From NCBI RefSeq assembly GCF_019279795.1, contig NC_056732.1, positions 179,850,629-179,914,628 on the forward strand: a DNA stretch of 64,000 nt, written 5' to 3'. The first letter of the stretch is position 1. Each line of letters opens with the position of its first letter. The notes beneath the pieces were generated by a model. The model made no database searches. It had not been told where the DNA came from and saw nothing but the letters and a program-made list of their open reading frames with translations. This DNA comes from Protopterus annectens (Eukaryota; Chordata; Ceratodontiformes; Protopteridae). Of this stretch, positions 22,413 through 33,620 are shown piece after piece. Position numbers and translations under genes: made by a program.

Positions 22413-23612
22413 GATGCATTTGGTTTTAGGACCATGTGCCCTGAGTGCATCTTCCTGCCATGTGGGCTCCCCAGGCATAATCTGATGCATCCGTTGTTAG
22501 TGTCTGCCTGGCTGGGGGTAATGTGAATGGCTGTCCCTTGTTTTGGTGACAAGCCTTTGCCCACCACCAAAACTCCTGTTGCAGGCAGGGAATGAGAGTA
22601 ATCATAGTTTCCAGGCTGTGGCAATGTTGAGTCCAAACACTTTTTAGGTACCATTGAAGTTTCTTCATATGCAGTCTTGCATATGGAATTGGTAGGATGC
22701 AGGATGCCATGAAGCCCAAAGCCTGCAGAATTTTTCTTGCAGTTAAGTGGGCCTTTGTTGTCAACATTTCGAAATAGGTAGTCAGTTGTCTTTGTCTGGC
22801 GTGAGATGAGCCATCTGGGCAGTCGTATTTAAGCTTGCACCCAGGAATATTACCTCTTGAGAGTGTGCTAGTTTTGATTTCTTTTCGTTGACTGCGTACC
22901 CTAGGCATGTTAGAAGTATTTTCACAAATGCCAGATGGTGTAGAAGAATGTTCTTGTCCTCTGCTTGAATTAGGCAGTCATCCAAATAAGGATATATTTG
23001 TATTCCTCTGTCTGCAGAATGCAATTACTGGTGCCAGGCACTTTGTAAGGACCCTGGGCGCAGTAGATAAGCCAAAGGGCAGTGCAGAGAATTGGTAATG
23101 CATTGAGCCAGCCTTGAATCTGAGGTATCTTCTGCATAACTGTCTGATTGGGACATGCAGGTATGCCTCTTTTAGGTCTAAAGTCACAAGCCAAGCATTC
23201 TTGCCCAGCATGGGCAGAAGCTTCCGCAAAGTCAACATCTTGAATTTTGGTATATCCAGGAATGTGTTCAGAATAGATAGGTCCAGTATTGGCCTCCAGG
23301 CCTCGTCCTTTCTGGGTACCAAGAACAGTATTGAGTAAAATCCGTGTCCCTGCTCTTGCTCTGGTACTTGTTGAATGGCCCCCATGTCCATGAGGGATGA
23401 GACTTGTTTTTGTGCCTCTGCCCATTGATTTTTTGGCAGATCTGGCCAGCCGTTTGCCTTTGGCAGGGTATGAAAATGGAACTTGTAGGCTTGTGACAAT
23501 ATTTAGAACCCACTTGCCCTGGGTTGTAATGTGCCAATTTTGAGAAAAAAGTGCTAATTTTCCCCCTAAGGGTGCTGCCAGGAGTTAAGTGCTTGGTGCA
23601 GGCAGGGGGAAG

Positions 23613-25363
23613 TCATTGGGACTGTTTCCTGTACAGTTGTGATTTGTCTTCTCCAACTTTGGAGGTAGAAGCACCCCATTGTTTTGACGTGTATGAACCT
23701 TGTGCCTGGGATCCGCCTCTAGGGCATCTGGATTTGCCCCTTTGAGGTCTGTCTGACAAAGGAAAGGACCAATTCTTTGTTGGCCAGTGTCTACTAAACC
23801 TAGGTGGCTGTACTTGTAGAAAATCTTTGACAGCTTGCATAGATTTAGCTTTGTCCTCCATTTTCTTTAACACCTCTTCTGCCTTAACGCCAAAGTATCA
23901 TGCTGTAAAGGTGCATCTAGTAATTTAACTTTAACATGATCAAGCAGATTTTGCTCCTTTAACCAAGCATGCCTCCTAATTACAGAACCCGTAACTGCGG
24001 CCCTGCAGGAGGCCACCAAAGAATCAAATCACATTGCAAAGTATGCTTTCCAACTTGTTCAGCTGCATGCAATAAATCCTGCATTTCTTTGTTTTCTGCA
24101 CAGAGTTTAACATTTTCTGTTTAAGCAATGCCATGACATGTTGCTGATATTTGAGCATATCAAACTGACAGTTTAAGGCCCTTATAGCTAAGGTAGCAGA
24201 TGTGTAAACCTTTTTTCCCCCATCTATCCAGTGCCCTAGAATCTCTTTCAGAGGGGGTAGGTTTTTTTGCAGCGGAAACCTTAACTCCTTTGGGACCCTG
24301 TGAAATAGTTTCTGGGTCTGCAGCAGGGTTTTTAAAAAGGAATTTATGTGAGTCAGGAACCCTGTAATATCTGTCAGGCTTAACAGGAGCTGGAGGTAAG
24401 GAGTCAGGGGTAAGACTATACATCATCTACAATGTCTAACAGGTGGAATGGCTAGTGGCCTGTGCTGAGGTAGTAAAAGAAAATCCGAGCCTCTTTTTAG
24501 ATTCTGAAAAATCTTGGCTCTCCCAGTGGAAATTCTCCCTCATGGTATGCAAGGTTTCCCCAATAGAATAGTCCTCTGCAGGAGAAGCTGAAGGCATAGA
24601 TTCTTCAGCATCAGAATCCTCATGGGGGGAAAAAGAATACTCCTAATCGGAAGAAAACTCAGAAGAAATAGAAACTTGATCTGAAGATTCACAGTCTGTC
24701 TCTTGCCTAGGCCTCTTATGAGGGGGATGGGAACCCCTGATCAAGGTAATCAAGTCTTCGGCCATTTTGAGCATCTGTTTTTTGGGTATAGAGGCCTGTC
24801 CACATGGCTCGAGTGTTTCTTTGCTTTAGAAGGTGCTTTAGTCTTTGCATTTGAAGCTGAAGTCGGTTTGATGTAAAGATGTTTAAGTCTGAATACACCC
24901 TCAGAAGCTGATGCCTGCTCAGCGGCTCCAGACCCATCTGAAGGAATAGTATCAGAGGCTCCAATACCTTGAGTTTCCAGTGGCATGGCCTACTCCACGT
25001 GGGAGTCGGTAGCGGCCTGTGACTCTAAAGTAGCTGGAGTCAGGGGCTGCGAAAGTGCCTCACTGAGAAAAGGCAAACCAGCGACTGGCTTAGGAGAAGC
25101 TTCGTCGTCGGCTTTGGACCTCGGTGGTCTCCCTCTCCACTTTTCTTTACATTTTTTGTGAACTCCGGTAGTCGGATGGCTATCAGACGACATTTCTGGA
25201 TAATTAAACCGGCGTCCAAAATAACTGTGTGTTGGTTAAATCTAGCACAAAACCAACAACCAGAAACATTGTGATCAGGGCCTAGGCAAGGAATACAGTA
25301 AGAATGAAAGTTCTTATGAGGTATTTGTTTTCCACAATAAATACAATTTACTTTTTCTGACAT
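23613..25363 (-). pseudogene. DIRS copy B Gag, broken
   Basis: The start codon at 25363 begins MSEKVNCIYCGKQIPHKNF, the conserved Cys/His cluster. Later parts include PDRYYRVPDSHKFL (near 24370), ERDSRALDRWGKKG and the basic tail RFSRHWPTKNW (near 23770). At least five frame changes occur, for example near 25190, 24970, 24420, 24160 and 23890. It is an inactive copy of the same Gag as in A, C, D and E. Confidence 0.75.
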
Positions 25364-25500
25364 CAGTCTGGAGCAAGAAAAAAGTTTCCCCAATGGGGTA
25401 CTTAGCTTTATCGAAGATTTCGGATCTGAAATTCTAACATGAAAATCTCAGGAGTCGGCCGACTGGCACTTGAGAACTGCTTCTGCTTCGGGCACCGCGC

Positions 25501-25685
25501 GGCAAGAAAGACTAAAGAAAATGGCATTGGCTGCTTCTTTCATACCCCCTGACGACCTAACGTCAGGGAAGGGGCGACAGCAGCCGATGCAGGACCCAGG
25601 ACTTTGGAATTCAGGCAGACTGAGGGCAACCTGCCAGCAAGATTACCCAAATGTAATGACTACAACAGTGAAACAGAAGAACATC
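25501..25685. repeat. Copy B left ITR and outer end
   Basis: Inverted copy of about 19618-19788, with the outer end agaagaaca at the CR1 junction. Confidence 0.85.
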
Positions 25686-28067
25686 ACCCTGATATTGGTT
25701 GATTTTAGTTACCCAAACATTAACTGGGAGAACTACTCCAAGTACAAACTCCCTTGCCCAACATTTCCTAGAATTTATAAACTCAAACGCCTTGGATCAA
25801 CTGGTCAACACCCCCATCAGAGGTGAGAACATATTGGACCTGGTCATCACCAACATGGGCAACCGGTGTTCCACACTGGAGGTCAACCCCTCGCTGGTTA
25901 GATCTGACCATTAACTAATCACTCTGGATATCCACATTCTCCCACCACCCCAGGTCAAAGAAACCACTGTGAAAAACTTTTCAAAAGCAAACTTCATGTT
26001 ACTTAAGACAGAGGTGGGAAGTTTCAAAGCCCCTATGCTAAAGGATAACACTGTCCAAGCTGCAAAATCCTTTACTAATGCACTCTATGGGCACCTACAA
26101 GAATGCATGGACCATGCTATCCCAAACAAAACCAACACTCATTCCTCCAAGAAAAGAAAATCAGTCTGGTGGACCCCTGCCAAAAACAAGCTATAGAATA
26201 GAAGGAGGAAACTAATACAGAAGAGAGTAAAATCCCAAGAAGGGAAGACATCCCTGATCAGTACAAGCAAGAAACTATGTTCCCTCATAAAATCATCCAA
26301 GGCTAGCTTCAAAAGAAAAATTGCCATGGACTCCAAAGATATCCACAAGGCATTCTTTAGCTAGTCAAGAATCTAAATGGCAATTCTCAGATCTGCTCTG
26401 AGTTGGTGCAGAATGGCACAAAATACACTGAACTGACCAATATAGCCAACATCCTGGAAGACAGATTAAAGGCAAACTTTACCCCCCTCTCACCCCCAAA
26501 AGGGCCCATAACTACACCAGAAGAATGTAGTGCCCCTGAAATCACAGACACTCAGGTTAAAGCAGGCCAAAAACACAGCATCAATGGGACCGGACGGTGT
26601 CCCAGGCTGCGTCCTACATGAGCTCAAAGATGAACTAACCCCTCACCTAAACACACTGTTTAAACTCAGCCTCTCCACAGGCTATGTGCCCACAGAGTGG
26701 CGCACAGCAACGGTTATTCCACTCCGCAAAGGTGAAGCCACAACGGACCCTGGGAACTATCGCCCTATAAGCCTGACTAGCTTGGTCTGCAAAGTTATGG
26801 AGCGCATCATCATAGATCTCATTAACAGAGACATTGGAAACCACCAAACATTGGACCCTACCCAGTTCGGCTTTAAGGGCAGATAATGCCTCCTAAACCT
26901 GCTGGACTTATTTGAGACAGTTACCAAGGCTATAGACGAGGGGAAGGTGGTTCAACACAGCCTATCTAGACCTTGCAAAGGCCTTCGACACTACTCCCCA
27001 CTCAGGTATTATAGACAAAGGCTCACCAGCCTGAACATAAACCCCTACATCATGAGATGGGATGCCATCTGGCTCACGGACTGAACCCACATGGTAAGAG
27101 TTGCGGGAGCTATGTCTGACTCTAAACTGGTTACAAGTGGTGTTCCCCAGGGCTCAGTCCTAGGACCCCTCCTGTTCGGCATATTTCTCGGAGGTACAGG
27201 CAAGCACAGGACGACTATGGCTGACCAAGTTCGCAGACGAATGCAAACTAGGGGCTATAACTGACTCTCCGGCTGACAGACATCCTCCAAAAGGGTCTCA
27301 CTGAGACATACCTGGTGTCAAAACCATGGCCTCAAGCTAAATGCCAAAAAGTGCATAGTTATCACCTTTGGAAAAAACAAAGTACCCACAAACTACCACA
27401 TAGGTGGTAGCCCCCTAAATACGAAGACATAATAAGGGCTCTGGGGACCCAAGTGGATAGTAATCTCTCCTTTGATAATCACATTGCCAAAGTGGTTAGA
27501 AAATCCTTCTATGTGGCCTACCTAATCACAAAAGGGTTTGCATCCAGATCGAAAGAGGTCATTGGGCCCCTCTATGCATCACTCATCAGACCCATCACAG
27601 AGTACAATGCCCCATTTGGGATATACCTTACAAGACACCTGCAACAACTGGAAAGACCACAGAAGTACCTCACCAAGAGGATCACTGGCCTCAAGCAGAT
27701 GCCCTATGCAGATCAACTAAAGAAACTCCAGCTGTACTCGGTTGCATACCACCTACTCAGAGGTGATCTCTACCTGACATACAAGGCCATGTCCAACCCT
27801 GAACTGATGGACATGCTCCACCTAAGGAAAACCATATCCCCTCGAGCCACACGCTCCAGGGATCTAAACCTCACCACAACAATAAATAGGATGTGCTGGC
27901 GGGATAGATTCCTGTCTCAGAGACTTTTCTATGCTCTGGAACAAGATTCCAATCTACATTAGGCAGAGCCCCCTCTTCAACAGAAACCTTGACGAGTGGA
28001 TGGGAAACAAAGTTTACCCCAGGGATCACTTCAGTGGTTCTGTTGGACAGAGGCACAGGGAACTAAT
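25686..28067 (+). pseudogene. CR1 ORF2: endonuclease end and reverse transcriptase
   Basis: It resumes with the endonuclease tail (VDFSYPNINWENY, LDLVIT-like, SDH). RT follows: SMGPDGVPG, ATVIPL, YRPISLTSLVCKVMERI, TQFGFKGR, GVPQGSVLGPLLF near 27140-27180, and the catalytic box read as FADE at 27230-27241 where FADD is usual. The C-terminal CR1 region (27453-27962) is open and includes LIRPITEYNAPFG and LERPQKYLTKRITGL. Stops and shifts lie near 25912, 26194, 26884 and between 26884 and 27450. It copied CR1 RNA by target-primed RT; this copy is inactive. Confidence 0.85.
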
Positions 28068-28257
28068 CTAAGGGAGCGACGAAAGCCAACACATTCCAGC
28101 TAGGCTTATAAATGCCTTCGGGCAGATAGCCTAGTACCTACCTATGAACCTAAATGTTACAGAAGGAAAGGTTAAAATAAAGTTATTGAAACAAATGGGG
28201 AGATGGGTAAGTGATGTACAGTATATCACACAAAATGTGTGAACACTGAATAAAGTG

Positions 28258-28273
28258 TGTTGTTCAGTATAAA
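28258..28273. repeat. 16-bp direct repeat, left flank of the Penelope pair
   Basis: tgttgttcagtataaa is repeated exactly at 30654-30669, on the other side of the duplicated element. It is best read as a target-site duplication. Confidence 0.8.
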
Positions 28274-28801
28274 TTCTCCTGTGGCCAAACGTTAAGCAAA
28301 GAACACACGAGCAAAGGTCCAAATGCTTTAATACTTTCCAAGTGACAAACCAGCAGGATAAAAAACAGAATAAACGCTCTTGATCAATTGCGTTTTCGTC
28401 TTCAGCAAATATGACTTCATCAGATACTAAGACCAGTAAATTAATCAAAGTTTTATATGTGCAAATGTTTCAAATTAACCTATCAGTCAGAGTGCATCAA
28501 AAACCAACCAATCATGCACTATCCTTGTTAAAAAACTTTTAAATAAAACATACATATATCAAAAATCCATACATTTCTTTCTAAGTTAAATAAATACATT
28601 TAAAAACAGATTTATTTAAAAACTCCTAATTTTCTAGTATTAAATACTTTTACTTATTTTAAAAATGTTCCATTTGAAAAATACTTTGAATTTAAGCAAT
28701 TGATTTGAAGAAATAGTGTTCCTTTTACTTTACATAAAGTGCTTAGTAAATAGCACCATCTATTGAACTCATTCAAAATTACATTTGGAAGATATCTTTC
28801 T

Positions 28802-29326
28802 TTACTGTATATCTGCAGCCTTTAGTTTGAGTACTGGGGTTATAGAGATGGCATCATTGAGCCCAGGTTTTTTAGTGGCATTCAAATATATTTGCCACCA
28901 AAGTTCTCTGTAGCCAACCCTCTCTTCCCATAAGCCACCTCTAACATCCCTTTTTACCTGCTCAATAACATAAAATTCAAATTTAGCATCCCTACAAACT
29001 TTTGTGTGCCTGTATAAAGCATTAGTGTCCTTAGCCTTTGAAATTTCATAGTAATGCTCATATATTCGCCTCCTCAAGACTCGTTCAGTCTTTCCTATGT
29101 AGAAAGACCTACATTTTTTACAAATTCCCATATATATAACACCCTTTGTTTCACAATTGTAATAGCCATTGATTTTTATAATTTTGTTTCTACTAGGGAT
29201 TTTTATTTCTGTAGAATTTGCCATGTATTCACATTGATTACAATGGCCGCACTTGTAACTACCCATCCTTATGTGTCCATCAATTCCATAACTTATTTTG
29301 TTTTCCTTAATTTTGGACTCTAACAT
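28802..29326 (-). pseudogene. Penelope GIY-YIG endonuclease domain, left arm
   Basis: The 174-residue frame has the Cys cluster CGHCNQCEYM, the GIY-YIG core (GVIYMGICKKC then FYIGKTE), the catalytic Arg in RRRIYEH, and a late Glu in GLWEERVGYRELWW. The C-terminus ends KKPGLND, as in Penelope endonucleases. No RT is present, since the copy is truncated just upstream of the domain. The domain looks intact but lacks an RT and promoter. It differs from the right-arm copy by about four residues. Confidence 0.85.
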
Positions 29327-29388
29327 TTCCTTAATGGTCCTAGAATTCTAGACAAAAAATAGTCATTGGGTTTAAAAATGAAAATAAC

Positions 29389-30096
29389 ATGGATGTGGAT
29401 TCCGAAAGTAAATATGAGCAGGCTTTAATTATGGAATTCAATATGTCCAATATTAGATTTGGTGAAGCATTCCGTAAAGAATGGACTAAATTTTCAGATT
29501 TATCTGATCTAAGCAGTATTAACAACTTAATCCCTAAAATTGTATATAGGAATTCTAGGACCATTAAGGAAATTTTAGAGTCCAAAATTAAGGAAAACAA
29601 AATAAGTTATGGAATTGATGGACAAATAAGGATGGGTAGTTACAAGTGCGGCCATTGTAATCAATGTGAATACATGGCAAATTCTACAGAAATAAAAATC
29701 CCTAGTGGAAACAAAATTATAAAAATCAATGGCTATTACAATTGTGAAACAAAGGATGTTATATATATGGGAATTTGTAAAAAATGTAGGTCTTTCTACA
29801 TAGGAAAGACTGAACGAGTCTTGAGGAGGCGAATATATGAGCATTACTATGAAATTTCAAAGGCTAAGGACACTAATGCTTTATACAGGCACACAAAAGT
29901 TTGTAGGGATACTAAATTTGAATTTTATGTTATTGAGCAGGTAAAAAGGGATGTTAGAGGTGGCTTATGGGAAGAGAGGGTTGGCTACAGAGAACTTTGG
30001 TGGCAAATATATTTGAATGCCACTAAAAAACCTGGGCTCAATGATGCCATCTCTATAACCCCAGTACTCAAACTAAAGGCTGCAGATATACAGTAA
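29389..30096 (+). pseudogene. Penelope C-terminal protein with GIY-YIG endonuclease, right arm
   Basis: The 235-residue frame adds about 60 residues upstream of the endonuclease: EAFRKEWTKFSDL and PKIVYRNSRTIKE, the conserved linker between RT and endonuclease. It then carries CGHCNQCEYM, VIYMGICKKC, FYIGKTE, RRRIYEH and the Glu motif, ending at 30096. Penelope-like enzymes use the domain for target cleavage next to a telomerase-like RT. Here the RT is missing because the copy is 5'-truncated near 29350. The reading frame is uninterrupted. Confidence 0.85.
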
Positions 30097-30653
30097 AGAA
30101 AGATATCTTCCAAATGTAATTTTGAATGAGTTCAATAGATGGTGCTATTTACTAAGCACTTTATGTAAAGTAAAAGGAACACTATTTCTTCAAATCAATT
30201 GCTTAAATTCAAAGTATTTTTCAAATGGAACATTTTTAAAATAAGTAAAAGTATTTAATACTAGAAAATTAGGAGTTTTTAAATAAATCTGTTTTTAAAT
30301 GTATTTATTTAACTTAGAAAGAAATGTATGGATTTTTGATATATGTATGTTTTATTTAAAAGTTTTTTTAACAAGGATAGTGCATGATTGGTTGGTTTTT
30401 GATGCACTCTGACTGATAGGTTAATTTGAAACATTTGCACATATAAAACTTTGATTAATTTACTGGTCTTAGTATCTGATGAAGTCATATTTGCTGAAGC
30501 AGCAATTGATCAAGAGCGTTTATTCTGTTTTTTATCCTGCTGGTTTGTCACTTGGAAAGTATTAAAGCATTTGGACCTTTGCTCGTGTGTTCTTTGCTTA
30601 ACGTTTGGCCACAGGAGAATTTTTTCTTGGTTTGTTCACTTTGGATTATTTAT

Positions 30654-30669
30654 TGTTGTTCAGTATAAA
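30654..30669. repeat. 16-bp direct repeat, right flank of the Penelope pair
   Basis: Exact copy of 28258-28273. Confidence 0.8.
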
Positions 30670-32059
30670 CTACAATGTATAAAACACATACTATGCAGTC
30701 AGTTGAGAGCATCTGCTGATTTAAATACTACCACTAGCTCACTATTTTGGTAGCCAGGTGGCTCCTTATCACGATGTTTAAAACTGTGTTAGGAGGTACA
30801 GTTTCTGATGTCAAATGATCGCAGGTTCTTCAGTTTGGTAACAAGGCCAGGTACAGTTACCACAGTGATTTTTTCAAGTAAACTCAGAGGAAGAAAGCAC
30901 ATTAAGGGTGAGGGCAGTACAAATGTTTTCTAGTAAGCTTAATGAAGGACAATGTCTGTGCATAGACCCTTGGGGATAACAGTCTGTTGCAGACGAAGCA
31001 TGTTTATTAATTTTGCCCAGTGAAGTAGATGGAGCCAAACAGGAAAAAACATAAGTGGAACCCGGATGCACATCTTCCAAATCTGTGTAAAGATGTCTGC
31101 AGTTAATGTAATAAAATAACAAAATTCAGCTGACCACCTGGCCATGTAGGTGAAAATCATACATGGTAAGCTGAGTGCTCCCTGGTTCTAAAGAGAAAAC
31201 ATTCAAGTTTTTTAGTTTTGGAAATTAAGTTATGGATGCGAGTATGAAAGGCAAGATCTTGATAAAGTGTTACTACCAGTTGCTATCACATTTCTTTTTA
31301 AATGAGTTTTTGGCCCCTGTGGTGTTTTGGCTAGAAGCTGCAGCCCATGGACCCTGTATTCCTCCGAACAAAGTGCATGTCCTGCCCTTTTGAAATGGGG
31401 CAGCTTCTGTTGAGAGAAAACAGGGACAAACTCATGACAACTAGATATCAGGAAAGTCAAGGAAGCCATGATCCCCTGGTGTAATGTACTTTGCACTCTG
31501 CTGTAATTTTTCGTTTTGCATGTACACCTCCTCATGCACTTCAGGTCTGACATGTGTACTGGTGAAATTGTGATTACATTATCAGGCTGCCAAAGAGGTG
31601 TGTGCTTCAAGTGCAACTGCCTAATTCTGGACACTATGCACCAACACAACTTGGCAGAAGACAATGCATACTGTGATTATTTCAAATTAACTACCTTCAG
31701 AAGTGTAGAAATAAAAAGACATCAGCGGTAAAGTACGTAAAATGGTGAAGATGGTCTCAAATAAAACTATGTGAGGTGAAAAGTATATGTTTAAATCATA
31801 CATACCCATACAAATATACACTCATGGCAGATGGGTAGTGGAGGGTGAATTTACTTCAAATGGACATTTTCTGACAAGGATAAACGGCAGAAGTTAGAGT
31901 GATGGGATCAGACAAATATCTGGATACTGAAACTGTACCAAATGCAGAAAGACAGTCTTCTAAAAAGTTGTGTAGAAAGAGGATAAACAGTGCAAATTTA
32001 TGCAACAGCAATAAAACAAAAAAACAGTAAATTTCTAACTACATGGCTTTAATGAATAA
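30670..32059. other. Unassigned non-coding DNA
   Basis: No protein motif, terminal repeat or known repeat type was recognised in this 1.4 kb between the Penelope pair and DIRS copy G. Confidence 0.4.
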
Positions 32060-32462
32060 AGGAAAGTTGTGTAAAATCTTACTATAACCATAGATATCCT
32101 TCTCTTCCATGTTGCAGTATTCACTAGTGGGTTTACCCTTCTTCCCATCAGCTTGTTTGGCCAGGTTTCCAAAGCTTTTCCAGTCCCTGATGGTGCGTCG
32201 GACGTCTGACATGTTGGCTGGTATGTGGGCCATAAAAGGGATGTCTGTGTGCACCAGTCCACAGAACCAAGAAGCCCCAGATGGAGTTAGTCCTGATAGC
32301 ATAACCTGTATAGGAGCCGAGGAGAGCAAGTGCAAGGAGAACAGGGGGATGGAGGGAGGGAAGGAACACTGCAACATGGAAAAGGACTTCTATGGTTATG
32401 GTAAGATTTTACACAACTTTTCTATGTCCTTCTATTCCAATGTTGCAGTATTCACTACTGGG
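32060..32462. repeat. Copy G right terminus: ITR and ICR
   Basis: The outer end reads gaaagttgtgtaaaatctta, and the ITR follows from about 32110. The ICR (32366-32462) has the inverted outer end (taagattttacacaactt) directly followed by the inverted left end (tccttctattccaatgttgc). Confidence 0.85.
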
Positions 32463-32475
32463 CGAGTACAAAAGC

Positions 32476-33620
32476 TCACTGCTGGCTGGCTGGTGGTCTG
32501 GATGAGGATTCCAAGAACCCATGCAGAATAGCCCTGGCAAATCCCACTCTGGTCCTGGAGATGTGGTCCAGCTTGTAGTGTCTGATGAAGGTGTGCACAG
32601 ATGACCAGGTAGCAGCTTCCAGAATGGAGTTAGTATCTAGACCTTTAAAGAAGGCTCCAGAGGAAGCCAAGGCCCTTGTGGAATGGGTTCTGACATTGCC
32701 CGTTAATGTCTTTCCAAGGTGTGAGTAACAAAAGGAGATGGCCCTAGCAATCCAAGAAGAAATGGTTTGTTTTCCTACAGCTTTCCCCAGAGCTCTGAGG
32801 TGGAAGGAAACAAACAGCTGGTCTGATTTACATATAGGCTTGGACTTATGCAAGTAGAAATTAAGTTGCTTGTGTACATCCAGGGAGTGAAGGACTCTCA
32901 CAGTCTCCCTGAGGATTTGGAAAGAAGGTGGGCAGGTGAATAGCCTGATTTAGGAAGAGGTCATTAATCACACTGGGGGTGAAGGAGGGATTAATCCTGA
33001 GGGTGACTCTTTCCACATGGAAAACTAGGAAGGGTGGAGTAGCCATGAGGGCTTGGAGCTCTGAGACCCTCCTGGCTGATGTCAAAGCTACTAACAGTAC
33101 TGTTTTCCAAGTGCAAAATTTCAAGTCAGCCTTGCCAGCTGGTTTAAAGGATGGCAGAGCGAGTTTTTCCAGCACATAATTAAGATCCCAAGGAAGAGGT
33201 CTGTTTTCTAAGGGGGGGGGGTCTTAACTGTAAAACACCTCTTAGAAATAGCTTGGCTGGAAGTCTGGAAGTTAGTGGAGGTTGCATAGGCAGGCAGAAA
33301 GGTCTGCTTTTGAGGAAGAGTAAGACAAACCTATCTTTAGCAGTTCACACAGGTAAGAGAATTAGAGGTAGGTCGCTGTCCAGCGGCTCTCTTTTCTGAC
33401 ACCATATAGGATTTCTTTGTGTTTGGTTTCCTGGCCTTCTGCAGGACAGAGCAAATTCTGACTGTACAGGTGTCTGAAGGGAATCAGAATCCTATCAGAC
33501 ACAGGGAGAGATGCAGGGATCTCCACTGTGGGTGAATCTGTGCCCCCTGGTGCTGTGCAAGTAGATCCACTGAGGGGGGGGGGGTAACTTGTGGTGACTG
33601 TCCTTGGATAGATCAAGAAC
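32476..33620 (-). pseudogene. DIRS copy G tyrosine recombinase, frameshifted
   Basis: The C-terminal frame (32901-32476) has RTHSTRALASSGAF, AATWSSVHTFIRHY and a Pro-rich end, so His, second Arg, Trp and nucleophile Tyr are present. The middle frame (33175-32861) has SARRVSELQAL with Arg I. The shift lies near 32890-32910. The N-terminal part around 33200-33430 is broken, including a G run at 33214-33222. The protein diverges clearly from the A-E recombinases. Confidence 0.8.

Larger units (their letters stand above)
21150..23610 (-). pseudogene. DIRS copy B RT / RNase H, interrupted by L2
   Basis: The RT part (about 23537-22430) carries FLVPRKDEAWRPILDLSILN, WLVTLDLKEAYLHVPI, LPFGLSTAPRVLTKCL and YPYLDD, so the active site is intact. 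RNase H starts with TTDASDYAWGAHMAG, is opened by an L2 fragment (21859-22412), and goes on with HINQKEMLAV and KTDNTTVMWYINK. The Dam-like region contains HEWQLDPQVF and KMILIAPD. A 25-bp tandem duplication at 21272-21321 and other shifts break the frame. Confidence 0.8.
19579..25685 (-). mobile_element. DIRS-type retrotransposon, copy B, with internal L2 insertion
   Basis: It has the same structure as copy A: right ITR (about 19618-19788), ICR (20023-20101), recombinase, RT/RNase H, Gag and left ITR (25501-25676). Removing it joins the CR1 endonuclease into a VDFSYPN-type motif with no duplication at the target. A 554-bp L2 fragment lies in its RNase H region. A (TA)23 microsatellite sits between right ITR and ICR. 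All coding regions are broken. Confidence 0.9.
12668..28155 (+). mobile_element. CR1-type LINE split twice by DIRS insertions
   Basis: ORF1 (12668-13545) and ORF2 pieces at 13645-13742, 19295-19578 and 25686-28067 are collinear and add up to about 3.8 kb once the two DIRS copies are removed, which is a normal CR1 size. The endonuclease motifs before and after each insertion continue one another. The 3' end (cctagtacctacctatga near 28130) matches the 3' end of the CR1 fragment at 60565. The coding parts have several stops and frameshifts. Confidence 0.85.
28274..30653. mobile_element. Penelope-like element, head-to-head duplicated copy
   Basis: Two 5'-truncated copies diverge from a centre near 29348. 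The left copy (28274-29347) is on the minus strand and the right copy (29348-30653) on the plus strand. The arms (28274-29347 and 29556-30625) are near-identical inverted repeats around a spacer of about 208 bp present only in the right copy. Both encode a GIY-YIG endonuclease. The same 16-bp sequence flanks the whole unit. Inverted multi-copy insertions are known in this class. Confidence 0.85.
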
